The notes under the pieces: generated by a model
Databases searched by the model: none
What the model was told of the DNA's origin: nothing
What the model saw: the letters and a program-made list of their open reading frames with translations, nothing else
In this document: piece after piece, positions 1 through 6,391 of the stretch
Numbering within the stretch: position 1 is the stretch's first letter
How the letters are laid out: each line of letters opens with the position of its first letter
Made by a program: the position numbers and the translations under genes
From: Rhizobium sp. Q54
GTDB taxonomy: Bacteria > Pseudomonadota > Alphaproteobacteria > SMXS01
Direction of reading: 5' to 3'
NCBI GenBank assembly: GCA_945872035.1
Contig: CAMBYA010000064.1
Location: forward strand, 1-9,938
Length of the DNA: 9,938 nt

Positions 1-1343
1 AGTTCCAGCACCCATCCACCCACCTCGCGCCAGGAGCGGGAAATGTCGGTGGTGATGAAATCGACGCCCGCCACACCCATGCCAATCGCGACCGCCGCGC
101 GCTCTGCCGCGGCGCGGTTGTCAGGGTGGACGATGCCGGTTACGTCCACGGCAGTGCCGCCCAGCGAGATGTTCGCCGCCAGCGTCAGCCAGACAGTGAC
201 GCCGTTGGCGGGCACCGAGTCCAGCGTCAGCGACTGGCGCGCGAGCTGATCCAGCAATGGCGGCCCGACAGCCACCCGCTCCATCAGCATTTCGTATGGT
301 CCGCCGCGGCGCGGATCAGCGTTGAGCCGGTCAACCAGCGCCGCGACCGTGCTCTCGCCGTCGCCGGTCACATGCGCGGCGAGTCGCTTGGCCGCGGCAA
401 TCATCCTGCCGTCGACGACCAACAGCCGGTGATCGTCGCCCTGCGCGTAGGCTTCGACCATGACCCGCCTGCCGTCAGCGGCGGCCCGGCGATAGGCCTG
501 TCGGATATCGGTTTCGGACTTCAGGTTTGCGGTTACGCCGCGCCCCTTGCCGGAATCCAACGGCTTCACCACCACCGCGCCGCCGATCCGGGCCGCCACA
601 GCGACCGCCTGGTCCTCACCGCGGACCAATTCGGAACGCAGCACCGGTATGCCCTGATAGGACAGCCATCGGACCGTCGCGTCCTTGTCCCGCGAGAGGA
701 GATGGCCGACATGATTTGCGGGCTCCAGCACCGTCTCGAAGGCGAGCCTCCTGTGGACGCCCTCACCCAACTGCAAACGGGGGCCCGGTAGCGGCAGCCG
801 GTAGACCGGAATCCCCAGTCGGCGCGCCGCCCGGGCGATGGCGATGCTGAGCATGTCGGGCGCGGTGCGGCGCGCAACACGGATGAACTCCGCGTGATGC
901 CCGGCGATCCGCTCCGCCCCATCCCGGTCCGCTCCGCCTCGCAACCAGCGCGCCAGATGCAGCGCCGCATTCCACGCCGCAACCACGACGCTCTCATCGT
1001 CTGCAGGCATCAGCACCGTCAGCCCGGGTCCGGCGCTGGAGTGCCGCACTACCGCCTCGCCGGGCCACAGCAGATAGGGCTCCTGAAGATGGGCCGCGAC
1101 GCTCGCGGCGAAGCCGATGGCGCCGCCAGGACCGTCGCCGACTCCCTTGGCAGCGGCCTCGGCAAGGCCGAAGCCCGACGGCTGCGCCCTCAGGAAATCG
1201 AGTGCGCCCCGGTCCAGCGCCAGCGCCTCCGTCATCACCGCGTCGTCACCGTCTACCTCGATGCGCAGACACAGCACCGTCCGGGACGCCATCAGGTTGG
1301 CTCCCTTGAGGAACCGGCTACCCTTGATCCTGATCAGCGTCAC
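1..1343 (-). CDS. Cyanophycin-synthetase-like ATP-grasp amidoligase, N-terminal part (runs off left edge)
   Basis: The minus-strand frame is open from 1343 to the window edge and gives about 448 residues matching the cyanophycin synthetase (CphA) N-terminal half. The N-terminal domain carries FLKGAN (residues 11-16), the counterpart of the family's LRGPN. Residues 190-235 hold the LGEGVHRR...SRDKDATVRWLSYQGIPV lead-in to the ATP-grasp domain. VVVKPLDSGKGRGV (257-270) is the nucleotide-binding loop, DDHRLLVVDGRMIAAAKR (303-320) the central strand pair, and DVTGIVHPDNRAAAERAA (400-417) with GVAGVDFITTDISR (423-436) the end of the ATP-grasp domain. Known relatives use ATP to join amino acids by amide bonds. 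Whether the Mur-ligase-like C-terminal half of true CphA follows cannot be seen, so the product may be cyanophycin or another peptide. It is divergent from the Anbu peptidase gene. The start is uncertain: GTG at 1343 or CTG at 1337. Confidence 0.88.
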   Translation of the reverse strand, partial: MTLIRIKGSRFLKGANLMASRTVLCLRIEVDGDDAVMTEALALDRGALDFLRAQPSGFGLAEAAAKGVGDGPGGAIGFAASVAAHLQEPYLLWPGEAVVRHSSAGPGLTVLMPADDESVVVAAWNAALHLARWLRGGADRDGAERIAGHHAEFIRVARRTAPDMLSIAIARAARRLGIPVYRLPLPGPRLQLGEGVHRRLAFETVLEPANHVGHLLSRDKDATVRWLSYQGIPVLRSELVRGEDQAVAVAARIGGAVVVKPLDSGKGRGVTANLKSETDIRQAYRRAAADGRRVMVEAYAQGDDHRLLVVDGRMIAAAKRLAAHVTGDGESTVAALVDRLNADPRRGGPYEMLMERVAVGPPLLDQLARQSLTLDSVPANGVTVWLTLAANISLGGTAVDVTGIVHPDNRAAAERAAVAIGMGVAGVDFITTDISRSWREVGGWVLE

Positions 1344-1348
1344 CTCCT
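1338..1348 (-). promoter_or_regulatory. Near-perfect Shine-Dalgarno that questions the amidoligase start
   Basis: Read on the minus strand, AGGAGGTGA (1348-1340) is an almost full-length complement of the 16S rRNA 3' tail. It overlaps the GTG at 1343-1341, which is therefore too close to be its target. The in-frame CTG at 1337-1335 lies 5 bases after AGGAGG. A CTG start would give (M)IRIKGSRFLKGAN, placing the conserved motif about ten residues from the start, as in the family. No in-frame ATG, GTG or TTG was found upstream within the intergenic region. CTG initiation is rare, so this is an inference. Confidence 0.5.
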
Positions 1349-1489
1349 CGTCCGACCGCCAGGCTCTGGACGGATCAGGGCAGTATCGGGACTGCGGGCC
1401 TGGCGCGCAATCACAGACGGCCGGTGGCGCGCCGGACGGAAAACTGCTAACCGTCGGGGAACCTTCGAAAACTCCGAGGAAGGCCCCTC

Positions 1490-2221
1490 GTGACCTATTG
1501 CCTGGGAATCCTGCTGACTTCCGGCCTTGTCATGGCCGCCGACTCGCGGTCGAACGCGGGCATCGACGATTTCACCAGCGTCTACAAGCTGGACCTGATC
1601 GATGTCCCCGGAAAACGGGTCATCGTCATCCTGTCCGCCGGCAACCTGGCGACCACCCAGTCCGTCATAACCCAGTTGCGCGAGTGCGCCGACCATGGCG
1701 GCCCACGGGACCTGCACGAGGTCAGGACGATGTATGAGGCGGCCAAGGCTGTCGGCGACACACTGCGCGAGGTGATCGCCCGCGACGGCTCCTACGTCGC
1801 GCCCTATGGCAGTGCCGCGGGCAGCTTCATTGTCGGCGGCCAGATCGCCGGAGAGGCGCCGCGGCTGTTCCAGATCTATACGGCGGGGAATTTCATCGAG
1901 GCGTCGCCGCGGTCGCGCTACCTGCAGCTTGGCGAGACCAAGTACGGCAAGCCGATACTGGACCGGGCGCTGCGGTTCGACAGCCCGCTGGACCAGGCCG
2001 CCAAGCTTGCCCTGCTGTCGTTCGACGCCGCAATGCGCAGCGACCTGTCGGTCGCCATGCCGATCGACATCCTGCGTTACGAGGCGGACAGCTTCTGCAG
2101 TGCCAACCGGGCGTCTCTGGAGAAGGATGATCCCTACTGGAGCGCCCTGCGCAAGGCCTATGGCGACGGACTGGCGGCGCTGGTCGAAAGCCTGCCGCCG
2201 CCGCCGGACTGGAGCGCCTGA
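1490..2221 (+). CDS. Anbu-type proteasome-like peptidase (COG3484)
   Basis: This 243-residue protein is the usual length for Anbu, a bacterial N-terminal nucleophile hydrolase related to proteasome beta subunits and HslV. Removing the initiator Met exposes Thr1 (MTYCLG...), the expected nucleophile. GLVMAADSRSNAG supplies the conserved Asp at mature position 17, and YK(L) gives Lys32, close to the usual Lys33. GSAAGSFIVGGQ and the later DRALRFDS...LLSFDAAMRSDLSVAMPID segment are typical of the family. The GTG start is fixed by the catalytic Thr and by AGGAAGG at 1477-1483. Anbu has been described in ring or helical assemblies in the cytoplasm, and its substrate is unknown. It is often found beside an ATP-grasp protein, an alpha-E protein and a transglutaminase-like protease; here only a CphA-like ATP-grasp gene is adjacent, divergently. 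Confidence 0.93.
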   Translation: MTYCLGILLTSGLVMAADSRSNAGIDDFTSVYKLDLIDVPGKRVIVILSAGNLATTQSVITQLRECADHGGPRDLHEVRTMYEAAKAVGDTLREVIARDGSYVAPYGSAAGSFIVGGQIAGEAPRLFQIYTAGNFIEASPRSRYLQLGETKYGKPILDRALRFDSPLDQAAKLALLSFDAAMRSDLSVAMPIDILRYEADSFCSANRASLEKDDPYWSALRKAYGDGLAALVESLPPPPDWSA

Positions 2222-2264
2222 CGCGGCGCTGGTAATCTGGCTCCCGCCAGCAAGGGAGCGTCCC

Positions 2265-2705
2265 ATGACCGCCAAGCCTCTCGTGGTTTCGCCTGCCGAC
2301 TATGCCCGCCCGCTCGACGTGGTGGGCGAGCACATCACCGTGCTCGCTTCGCGGGCGGCGACCGAAGGCTATGAGATCTTCCTGCAGGAAGGCCCCGAAG
2401 GCAGCGGCCCGCCGCCGCACAGCCATGGCTGGGACGAATCCTTCTTCGTCATCGAGGGCACGGTGGAATTCGGCCACGGCGACGAGCAGCTGAGCGCCGG
2501 GCCCGGCACGCTGGTGCACCTGCCCGCCGGCACCACCCACTGGTTCCGCTTCGCCCCCGGCGGCGGCCGGATGCTGAGCATCAGCGGCACCGGCAGCAAC
2601 GCCGCCCGCATGTTCACCGCGATGGACGCGGAAATTCCTTCCGGCGCGCCCGACATCCCCAGGGTCGTCGCCGTCGCCCGCCGCCACGGGCTGACCATCG
2701 GCTGA
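2265..2705 (+). CDS. Small single-domain cupin protein
   Basis: This 146-residue protein is one beta-barrel cupin domain. Motif 1 is PPPHSHGWDESFFVIEG, with metal ligands His52, His54 and Glu58; motif 2 is HLPAGTTHWF, with the fourth ligand His92. All four ligands are intact, so metal binding is likely. Cupins of this size range from dioxygenases and isomerases to sugar or ligand sensors, and nothing here picks a substrate. The start at 2265 is preceded by AGGGAG at 2253-2258. A longer open frame extends upstream but only as a shadow of the Anbu gene. It lies 43 bases after the Anbu stop on the same strand and may be co-transcribed with it. Confidence 0.88.
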   Translation: MTAKPLVVSPADYARPLDVVGEHITVLASRAATEGYEIFLQEGPEGSGPPPHSHGWDESFFVIEGTVEFGHGDEQLSAGPGTLVHLPAGTTHWFRFAPGGGRMLSISGTGSNAARMFTAMDAEIPSGAPDIPRVVAVARRHGLTIG

Positions 2706-2810
2706 TGACCGAGGGGCCACCTGCGGGGGGACGTGTCGCGGGAACCGGAGCAGCCTGATGCGCATTCTCTTTCCGTGCCTTCGTTGTTAAGGCGGTATGA
2801 AAGAGGATCC

Positions 2811-3260
2811 ATGACTCACAAGCATTTGACGATGATCGGCGCGCTGCTGCTCGTTGGCCTGCTGGCCGGCGCGGCGGAAGCAGCGCCTGCGGCGAAGGGC
2901 TATTCGCTGACGGTCGAGGTGACCGGCGCCAAGGAGACCACCGGAGTCGTCAGAGCCGCGTTGTTCAATGACCCGGTGGCGTTCCCGGACGGCAAGTTCA
3001 GCCAGGACGCGGCGGTCCCGCTCAAGGGCAAGACCTCGGTGCGGCTGGTGTTCAGGAACCTGCCGGCCGGCGTCTACGCGATCAGCCTCTATCACGACGC
3101 CGATAACAACGACAAATTCGGCAAGACGCTGGGCCTTCCCAAGGAAAGCTATGGCTTCTCGGTGGTCAAGGCCGAGGTGATGTCGAAGCCGAAATTCGAG
3201 GACGCGAAGTTCGAGGTGAAAAAGAACACCTCGATCACCATCCCGCTGCTGGGGCCGTGA
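2811..3260 (+). CDS. Secreted DUF2141 family protein
   Basis: This 149-residue protein begins with a clear signal peptide: a short basic start, the hydrophobic run MIGALLLVGLLAGAA, and a likely cleavage after AEA or APA near residues 24-27. The mature part matches DUF2141, a family of periplasmic or secreted beta-sandwich proteins. The hallmark stretch is GVYAISLYHDADNNDKFGK followed by LGLPKESYGFS (residues 87-117). The acidic loop DADNNDKF resembles a calcium-binding loop, but binding is inference. No biochemical function is established for the family. The start at 2811 has AGAGGA at 2802-2807. A frame extending upstream to 2733 lacks a ribosome site and would bury the signal peptide, so it is not used. 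The 105 bases between the cupin gene and this one show no further gene. Confidence 0.9.
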   Translation: MTHKHLTMIGALLLVGLLAGAAEAAPAAKGYSLTVEVTGAKETTGVVRAALFNDPVAFPDGKFSQDAAVPLKGKTSVRLVFRNLPAGVYAISLYHDADNNDKFGKTLGLPKESYGFSVVKAEVMSKPKFEDAKFEVKKNTSITIPLLGP

Positions 3261-3350
3261 ACCGGAATCAGGCCGCAGGTTTGTCCTTCTTCCGTGCTTC
3301 TGCGAGCGACCGTGTTGCTCCAGCGGCGCTCCGTCACGCGGTTTCTGGCT

Positions 3351-3413
3351 GAGTCCCCACCCCCGTCCTTGCAAAACAATCACGGTTGCATGATCCTTCC
3401 CGTGGGGAGACTC
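3351..3413. repeat. Imperfect inverted repeat upstream of the Rieske/ABM unit
   Basis: GAGTCCCCAC (3351-3360) is mirrored by GTGGGGAGACTC (3402-3413), giving 10 paired bases with a two-base bulge around a 41-base loop. The loop is less GC-rich than its surroundings and holds TTGCA twice (3369-3373 and 3386-3390). The element lies in the 238-base gap before the Rieske gene, ending 85 bases before its ATG. It could be a protein-binding operator or a leader structure. I see no convincing promoter boxes and no other gene in this gap. Confidence 0.35.
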
Positions 3414-3498
3414 GCGTGCATAGCCGGACGATTCCGTGCGACGTGGCCGATCCCCGGCGGCGTGAGCGACCCGCTCCGCCCGGCAAACGGAGGGTGTC

Positions 3499-4899
3499 AT
3501 GGACGATCTGGTGAGACGCGATTTCCGCGAGGACCGCTGCCCGGCCGAAAGCTATAGCGAGGTGCTGGAGCGCGACCGGGTCCCGTCGCCCGACTACATG
3601 CGCCAGGGTCCGACGCCCGACATCGGCACCGCGCCGGTCGCCGCCTCGCGCTACTACGACCAGGGCTTCTTCCAGAAGGAAGTCGAGCACCTGTGGCCGC
3701 ACGTATGGCACTGGGCCTGCCGCGAGGAAGAGATCCCGCAGGTCGGCGACCACGTGGTCTACGAATTCACCGGCAAGTCGTTCATCATCGTCCGCAGCGC
3801 CCCGGGCGAGATCAAGGCGCTGTACAATTCCTGCCTGCACCGGGGTCGCAAGCTGGCGGTGAACGGCGGTCACAAGCTGAGCTTCCGCTGCCCCTATCAC
3901 GGACTGGTGTGGAAATGCGACGGCACCTTCCAGGAAAACCCGTTCCCGTGGGATTTCCCGCAATGGGCAGGCGGGGCGCCGGACCTGCCCGAGGCGCGGG
4001 TCGGCACCTGGGGCGGCTTCGTGTTCATCAACATGGACCCGGACGCGCCGTCGCTGGAGGAAGTGCTGGGCCCGCTGCCGGCGCATTTCGAGCGCTATGA
4101 CTTCGAGAACCGCTACATCGCCGCCCATGTGGTCAAGAAGGTGCGCGCCAACTGGAAGGCGACCGCCGAGGCGTTCATGGAAAGCCACCACGTCATCGGC
4201 ACCCATCCGCAGGGCCTGGCCACCATCGGCGACGCCAACAGCCAGTATGACATCCTGAGCGAGTACGTGGACCGGCAATTCTCGGCCACCGCCATCCAGA
4301 GCCCGCACCTGAAGACCCAGCTGAGCGAGCAGCAGATCCTCGATTCGTATTTCGGCGGCCGCGCCGTGATGGTGGGCGACCAGCCGGGGCGGATGACCTT
4401 GCCCGAGGGCATGACTGCCCGGGCCTTCGCCGCCGAGATCGCGCGCAAGACCCTGTCGGAGCAGACCGGGCAGGACTATTCCCACGCCGGCGACGCCGAA
4501 ATGCTGGATTCCCTGCTCTATAACGTGTTCCCGCATATGAGCTTCTGGATCAGCATGTCGCGCAACATCGTCTATCGCTGGCGGCCGAACGGACTCGACC
4601 CCGAGACTTCGCTGATGGACATCATGATGCTGCGGCCGGTGCCCAAGGACGGTGTGCGGCCCAAGCCTGCGCCGGTACGCTACATGGAGCTCGACGAGCC
4701 GATGACCGAAGCTGGCAAGGAACTGAGCGACATGCTGGCGCTGGTCTACGAACAGGACATGGTCAACCTGCCGCACGTCCAGACGGGCCTGCGCGCCAGC
4801 GGATCGGGCACGGTGGAGTTCAGCAACTACATGGAGTCGCGGCTGCGCTATCACCACCAGCTGATCGACCGGTTCATCGCCGAGGGCGAAGCGAAATGA
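3499..4899 (+). CDS. Rieske non-heme iron oxygenase, alpha subunit, with Glu in the bridging position
   Basis: This 466-residue protein is an aromatic-ring-hydroxylating-type oxygenase alpha subunit. The Rieske [2Fe-2S] cluster ligands are Cys112-x-His114 and Cys131-x2-His134 (CLHRGRKL...CPYHGLVW). The catalytic domain has NWKATAEAFMESHHVIGTH, giving iron ligands His231 and His236; the third ligand is probably Asp420 in YEQDMVNLPHVQTG. The residue that usually relays electrons between the Rieske and iron centres is Asp; here it is Glu228, as in the carnitine monooxygenase (CntA) group. That hints at a non-aromatic or quaternary-amine-like substrate but does not prove one. Length is typical. 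The start is supported by GGAGGG at 3489-3494. Its stop overlaps the next ABM gene by four bases (ATGA). No beta subunit, ferredoxin or reductase gene is nearby. Confidence 0.93.
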   Translation: MDDLVRRDFREDRCPAESYSEVLERDRVPSPDYMRQGPTPDIGTAPVAASRYYDQGFFQKEVEHLWPHVWHWACREEEIPQVGDHVVYEFTGKSFIIVRSAPGEIKALYNSCLHRGRKLAVNGGHKLSFRCPYHGLVWKCDGTFQENPFPWDFPQWAGGAPDLPEARVGTWGGFVFINMDPDAPSLEEVLGPLPAHFERYDFENRYIAAHVVKKVRANWKATAEAFMESHHVIGTHPQGLATIGDANSQYDILSEYVDRQFSATAIQSPHLKTQLSEQQILDSYFGGRAVMVGDQPGRMTLPEGMTARAFAAEIARKTLSEQTGQDYSHAGDAEMLDSLLYNVFPHMSFWISMSRNIVYRWRPNGLDPETSLMDIMMLRPVPKDGVRPKPAPVRYMELDEPMTEAGKELSDMLALVYEQDMVNLPHVQTGLRASGSGTVEFSNYMESRLRYHHQLIDRFIAEGEAK

Positions 4900-5180
4900 T
4901 CGGAATCGTGGCAACGCTGAAGGTAAAGCCCGGCCTGGGCACGGACTTCGAGACCCATATGACGGCCATGACCGATGCGGTCGAGCGCAACGAGGCGGGT
5001 AACGTGTTCTACCGCGGCCACCGCCTGGCGCCGGATACGTTCCTGGTGCTGGAGTTGTACCGGGACCGCGATGCCGTCGACGCCCATGGCAAGTCGGCGC
5101 ATGTGGCCGAGGCGCTGCCCCGGGTCGGCGCCATGCTCGACGGCGATGTCGAGGTCCAGATCCTCGAGCAGGTATGGTGA
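4896..5180 (+). CDS. ABM-domain protein, first of a tandem pair
   Basis: This 94-residue protein has the antibiotic-biosynthesis-monooxygenase (ABM) fold: MIGIVATLKVKPG at the start of strand 1, a long helix FETHMTAMTDAVERNE, then VFYRGHRLAPDTFLVLELYRDRDAVDAHGKSAHV. The last part matches the family pattern of a Tyr/Phe strand followed by a loop and the H...S.H helix start. ABM proteins are small dimeric ferredoxin-like barrels acting as cofactor-free monooxygenases or as accessory or product-handling proteins. Its ATG overlaps the Rieske stop codon (ATGA at 4896-4899), so translation is probably coupled and the two proteins probably act on the same compound. Substrate unknown. Confidence 0.85.
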   Translation: MIGIVATLKVKPGLGTDFETHMTAMTDAVERNEAGNVFYRGHRLAPDTFLVLELYRDRDAVDAHGKSAHVAEALPRVGAMLDGDVEVQILEQVW

Positions 5181-5184
5181 AGCC

Positions 5185-5457
5185 ATGATCGGCACCGTCG
5201 CGCGAATGCAGGTCCGCCCTGGCTATACCGAGCAGTTCGAGTTCGCTGCCCGGCAGATGGTGGAGGAGGCGCGGGTCCGCGACGGATGCGTGTTCTTCGG
5301 CCTTTTCCGGGCCGACACGCCGGGCCTCTACGTCTTCATGGGCCGCTGGACCGACAAGACCATCGCCGACGCATACAGCAGCCCGGCCCGGTTCAACGTC
5401 CAGTTCCGCGCCTTCATGGATGGCGATGCCGGATATGCCACCTGCCCGGAGATCTAG
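5185..5457 (+). CDS. ABM-domain protein, second of a tandem pair
   Basis: This 90-residue protein is a diverged paralogue of its upstream neighbour: both begin MIG-VA-(L/M)-V(R/K)PG and share the same strand-helix-strand order. Landmarks are MIGTVARMQVRPGYTEQFE, the helix AARQMVEEARVRDG, and FGLFRADTPGLYVFMGRWTDKTIADAYSSPARF. It starts four bases after the previous stop, with only a weak GGTGAAG ribosome site, so translational coupling is likely. Relative to the first copy it lacks the H-K-S-H pattern (SSPARF instead of GKSAHV), so the two may differ in activity or form a heterodimer. A longer frame opening at 4975 overlaps the first ABM gene and is not believed. Confidence 0.85.
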   Translation: MIGTVARMQVRPGYTEQFEFAARQMVEEARVRDGCVFFGLFRADTPGLYVFMGRWTDKTIADAYSSPARFNVQFRAFMDGDAGYATCPEI

Positions 5458-5462
5458 TCTGC

Positions 5463-5490
5463 GCGGCCCGCCGGTTCACCGGCAGGCCGC
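5463..5490. terminator. Hairpin between convergent genes
   Basis: GCGGCC (5463-5468) pairs with GGCCGC (5485-5490), and inside that GCCGG pairs with CCGGC around a TTCA loop, interrupted by one C-A mismatch. It lies exactly between the stop of the second ABM gene (5457) and the stop of the convergent microprotein gene (5499-5497). It is therefore placed to serve as a two-way terminator. There is no T-run on either side, so intrinsic termination is uncertain. Confidence 0.5.
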
Positions 5491-5496
5491 ATCGAC

Positions 5497-5565
5497 TCAG
5501 AATACGAAGGCCAGCACCGCGCCGACAACGACGACCAGACCGACGATGTAGATGATGTTGTTCAT
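5497..5565 (-). CDS. 22-residue single-pass membrane microprotein
   Basis: The minus strand encodes a 22-residue peptide with a short polar start (MNNIIY) followed by an almost pure Ile/Val/Leu/Gly/Ala/Phe stretch that would make one short transmembrane helix. It has a good ribosome site, AAGGAG (5579-5574), 8 bases before the ATG. The coding strand is rich in ATC, GTC and CTG codons, as its neighbours are. Similar tiny proteins beginning MN-(N)-IIYIVGL occur widely in alphaproteobacteria as unannotated small membrane proteins (from memory, not searched). Function is unknown. It is convergent with the ABM gene and shares the hairpin at 5463-5490 as a possible terminator. Confidence 0.65.
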   Translation of the reverse strand: MNNIIYIVGLVVVVGAVLAFVF

Positions 5566-5714
5566 GTCACGTCTCCTTGTTGGAGCCGGCTAAACGCAGG
5601 TTCGCGGGGCATCGTTCCGTTTCGCGCGGCAATCGACCCTCGACACCGGCAATTATTTTTCGGGCGTGCGCATCCTTTGGCCGCCCGCCGCTACTCGGCG
5701 CGGAGCGGAAGAAC

Positions 5715-6051
5715 ATCATCCTGGACTGGATCAGGGAGCATCTGATCGTCGCCGGCGGAGTCGGGCGCCGAGATCCATGTGTTCCAGCCGACCATGTTCC
5801 ACTGCAAGATGATGGCGGTGGACGGCCGGCTCGCCTCCGTCGGCTAAACCAACTTCGACAACCGCTCGTTCCGGCTCAACGACGAGGCCAACCTGAACGT
5901 CCATGAGCAGACCTTCGCCGACAAGATGACCGGCATCTTCGAGGCCGATCCGGGACGCTCCAAGGAAATGACCTATGAGGAACGGCGGCAGCGCCCTTGG
6001 CACGAGAGGCTGATGGAGAAGCTGGCCAGCCTGTTCCCGTCCCAGCTTTAG
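5715..6051 (+). pseudogene. Cardiolipin synthase (phospholipase D family) remnant
   Basis: From 5761 to 6051 the plus strand reads as the C-terminal part of a cardiolipin synthase. It has ESGAEIHVFQPTMFHCK, the second HKD motif (H-x-K-x4-D in FHCKMMAVDG), then ASVG, an in-frame TAA (5845-5847) exactly where Ser is expected, then TNFDNRSFRLNDEANLNV and the family's C-terminal tail ending SLFPSQL. Just upstream, in another frame (5715-5757), IILDWIREHLIVAGG resembles the N-terminus of the same family. The middle, including the first HKD motif and the remaining membrane segments, is absent. So the gene carries an internal deletion with frameshift plus a nonsense codon and should be dead. Its TAG overlaps the stop of the convergent EthD gene. 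The N-terminal assignment is less certain than the C-terminal one. Confidence 0.8.
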
Positions 6052-6389
6052 CCGGACACGCAGACGTCGGCGACGTAGCTGCGGGTCTTGCCCGGGTCGG
6101 CGAACTTGGCGACGTCGTCGGCGATCCACTGGGCGGCCGCCGCGCGTTCCTTCTGCATCTCGGCGTATTCGGCGTCATTGGCGAAAATCATCTCGGTGAC
6201 CACGTCGAAGTCGATCGGCGCACCCTTGCGGCCTTCCTCGGGAATGAAGTTGCGGCGGTACTCGGCGCGGGCCAGCGCCGGCATGCGCTCGCGGGCGCCC
6301 GGCACATGCACCGTCTCGTAGTGGTGCTTGAACTGCTCGAGCGTGGTGCCGGGCTTGCGGGCCAGCAGGATGATCAGCTTCGTGGTCAT
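6048..6389 (-). CDS. EthD-domain protein
   Basis: This 113-residue protein belongs to the EthD family of dimeric alpha/beta-barrel proteins, relatives of the ABM fold, found beside oxidative degradation genes. The signature is KLIILLARKPGTTLEQFKHHYETVHVPG, including the conserved YETVHVP with His28, then EMIFANDAEYAEMQKER and a C-terminal strand TRSYVADVCVSG. The name comes from the ethyl tert-butyl ether degradation cluster. The family's exact role is often unknown, although some members are cyclases or decarboxylases. The start at 6389 has GGGAG 8 bases upstream, and that ribosome site overlaps the end of the preceding microprotein gene. It is the last gene of the minus-strand Rieske unit. 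The longer frame upstream of 6389 is a shadow. Confidence 0.88.
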   Translation of the reverse strand: MTTKLIILLARKPGTTLEQFKHHYETVHVPGARERMPALARAEYRRNFIPEEGRKGAPIDFDVVTEMIFANDAEYAEMQKERAAAAQWIADDVAKFADPGKTRSYVADVCVSG

Positions 6390-6391
6390 GG

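Noticed and set aside
126..1493. Several plus-strand frames (126-791, 894-1493, 1117-1737)
   Set aside because: All are antisense to the ATP-grasp gene or run into the Anbu gene in the wrong frame. The minus-strand frame has clear CphA motifs along its whole length.
1340..2275. 311-residue minus-strand open frame
   Set aside because: It is a shadow of the Anbu gene: low-complexity Arg/Gly/Ala-rich composition and no domain.
2758..2790. Ten-codon ORF (ATG CGC ... TGT TAA) before the DUF2141 gene
   Set aside because: It has a GGAG-like sequence upstream, but it is too short and lacks regulatory codon runs, so there is no basis for calling a leader peptide.
3334..4914. 526-residue minus-strand open frame
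   Set aside because: It lies antisense to the Rieske gene, whose cluster and iron motifs are unmistakable. The antisense frame is His/Arg/Val-rich with no recognisable domain and is typical of shadows in high-GC DNA.
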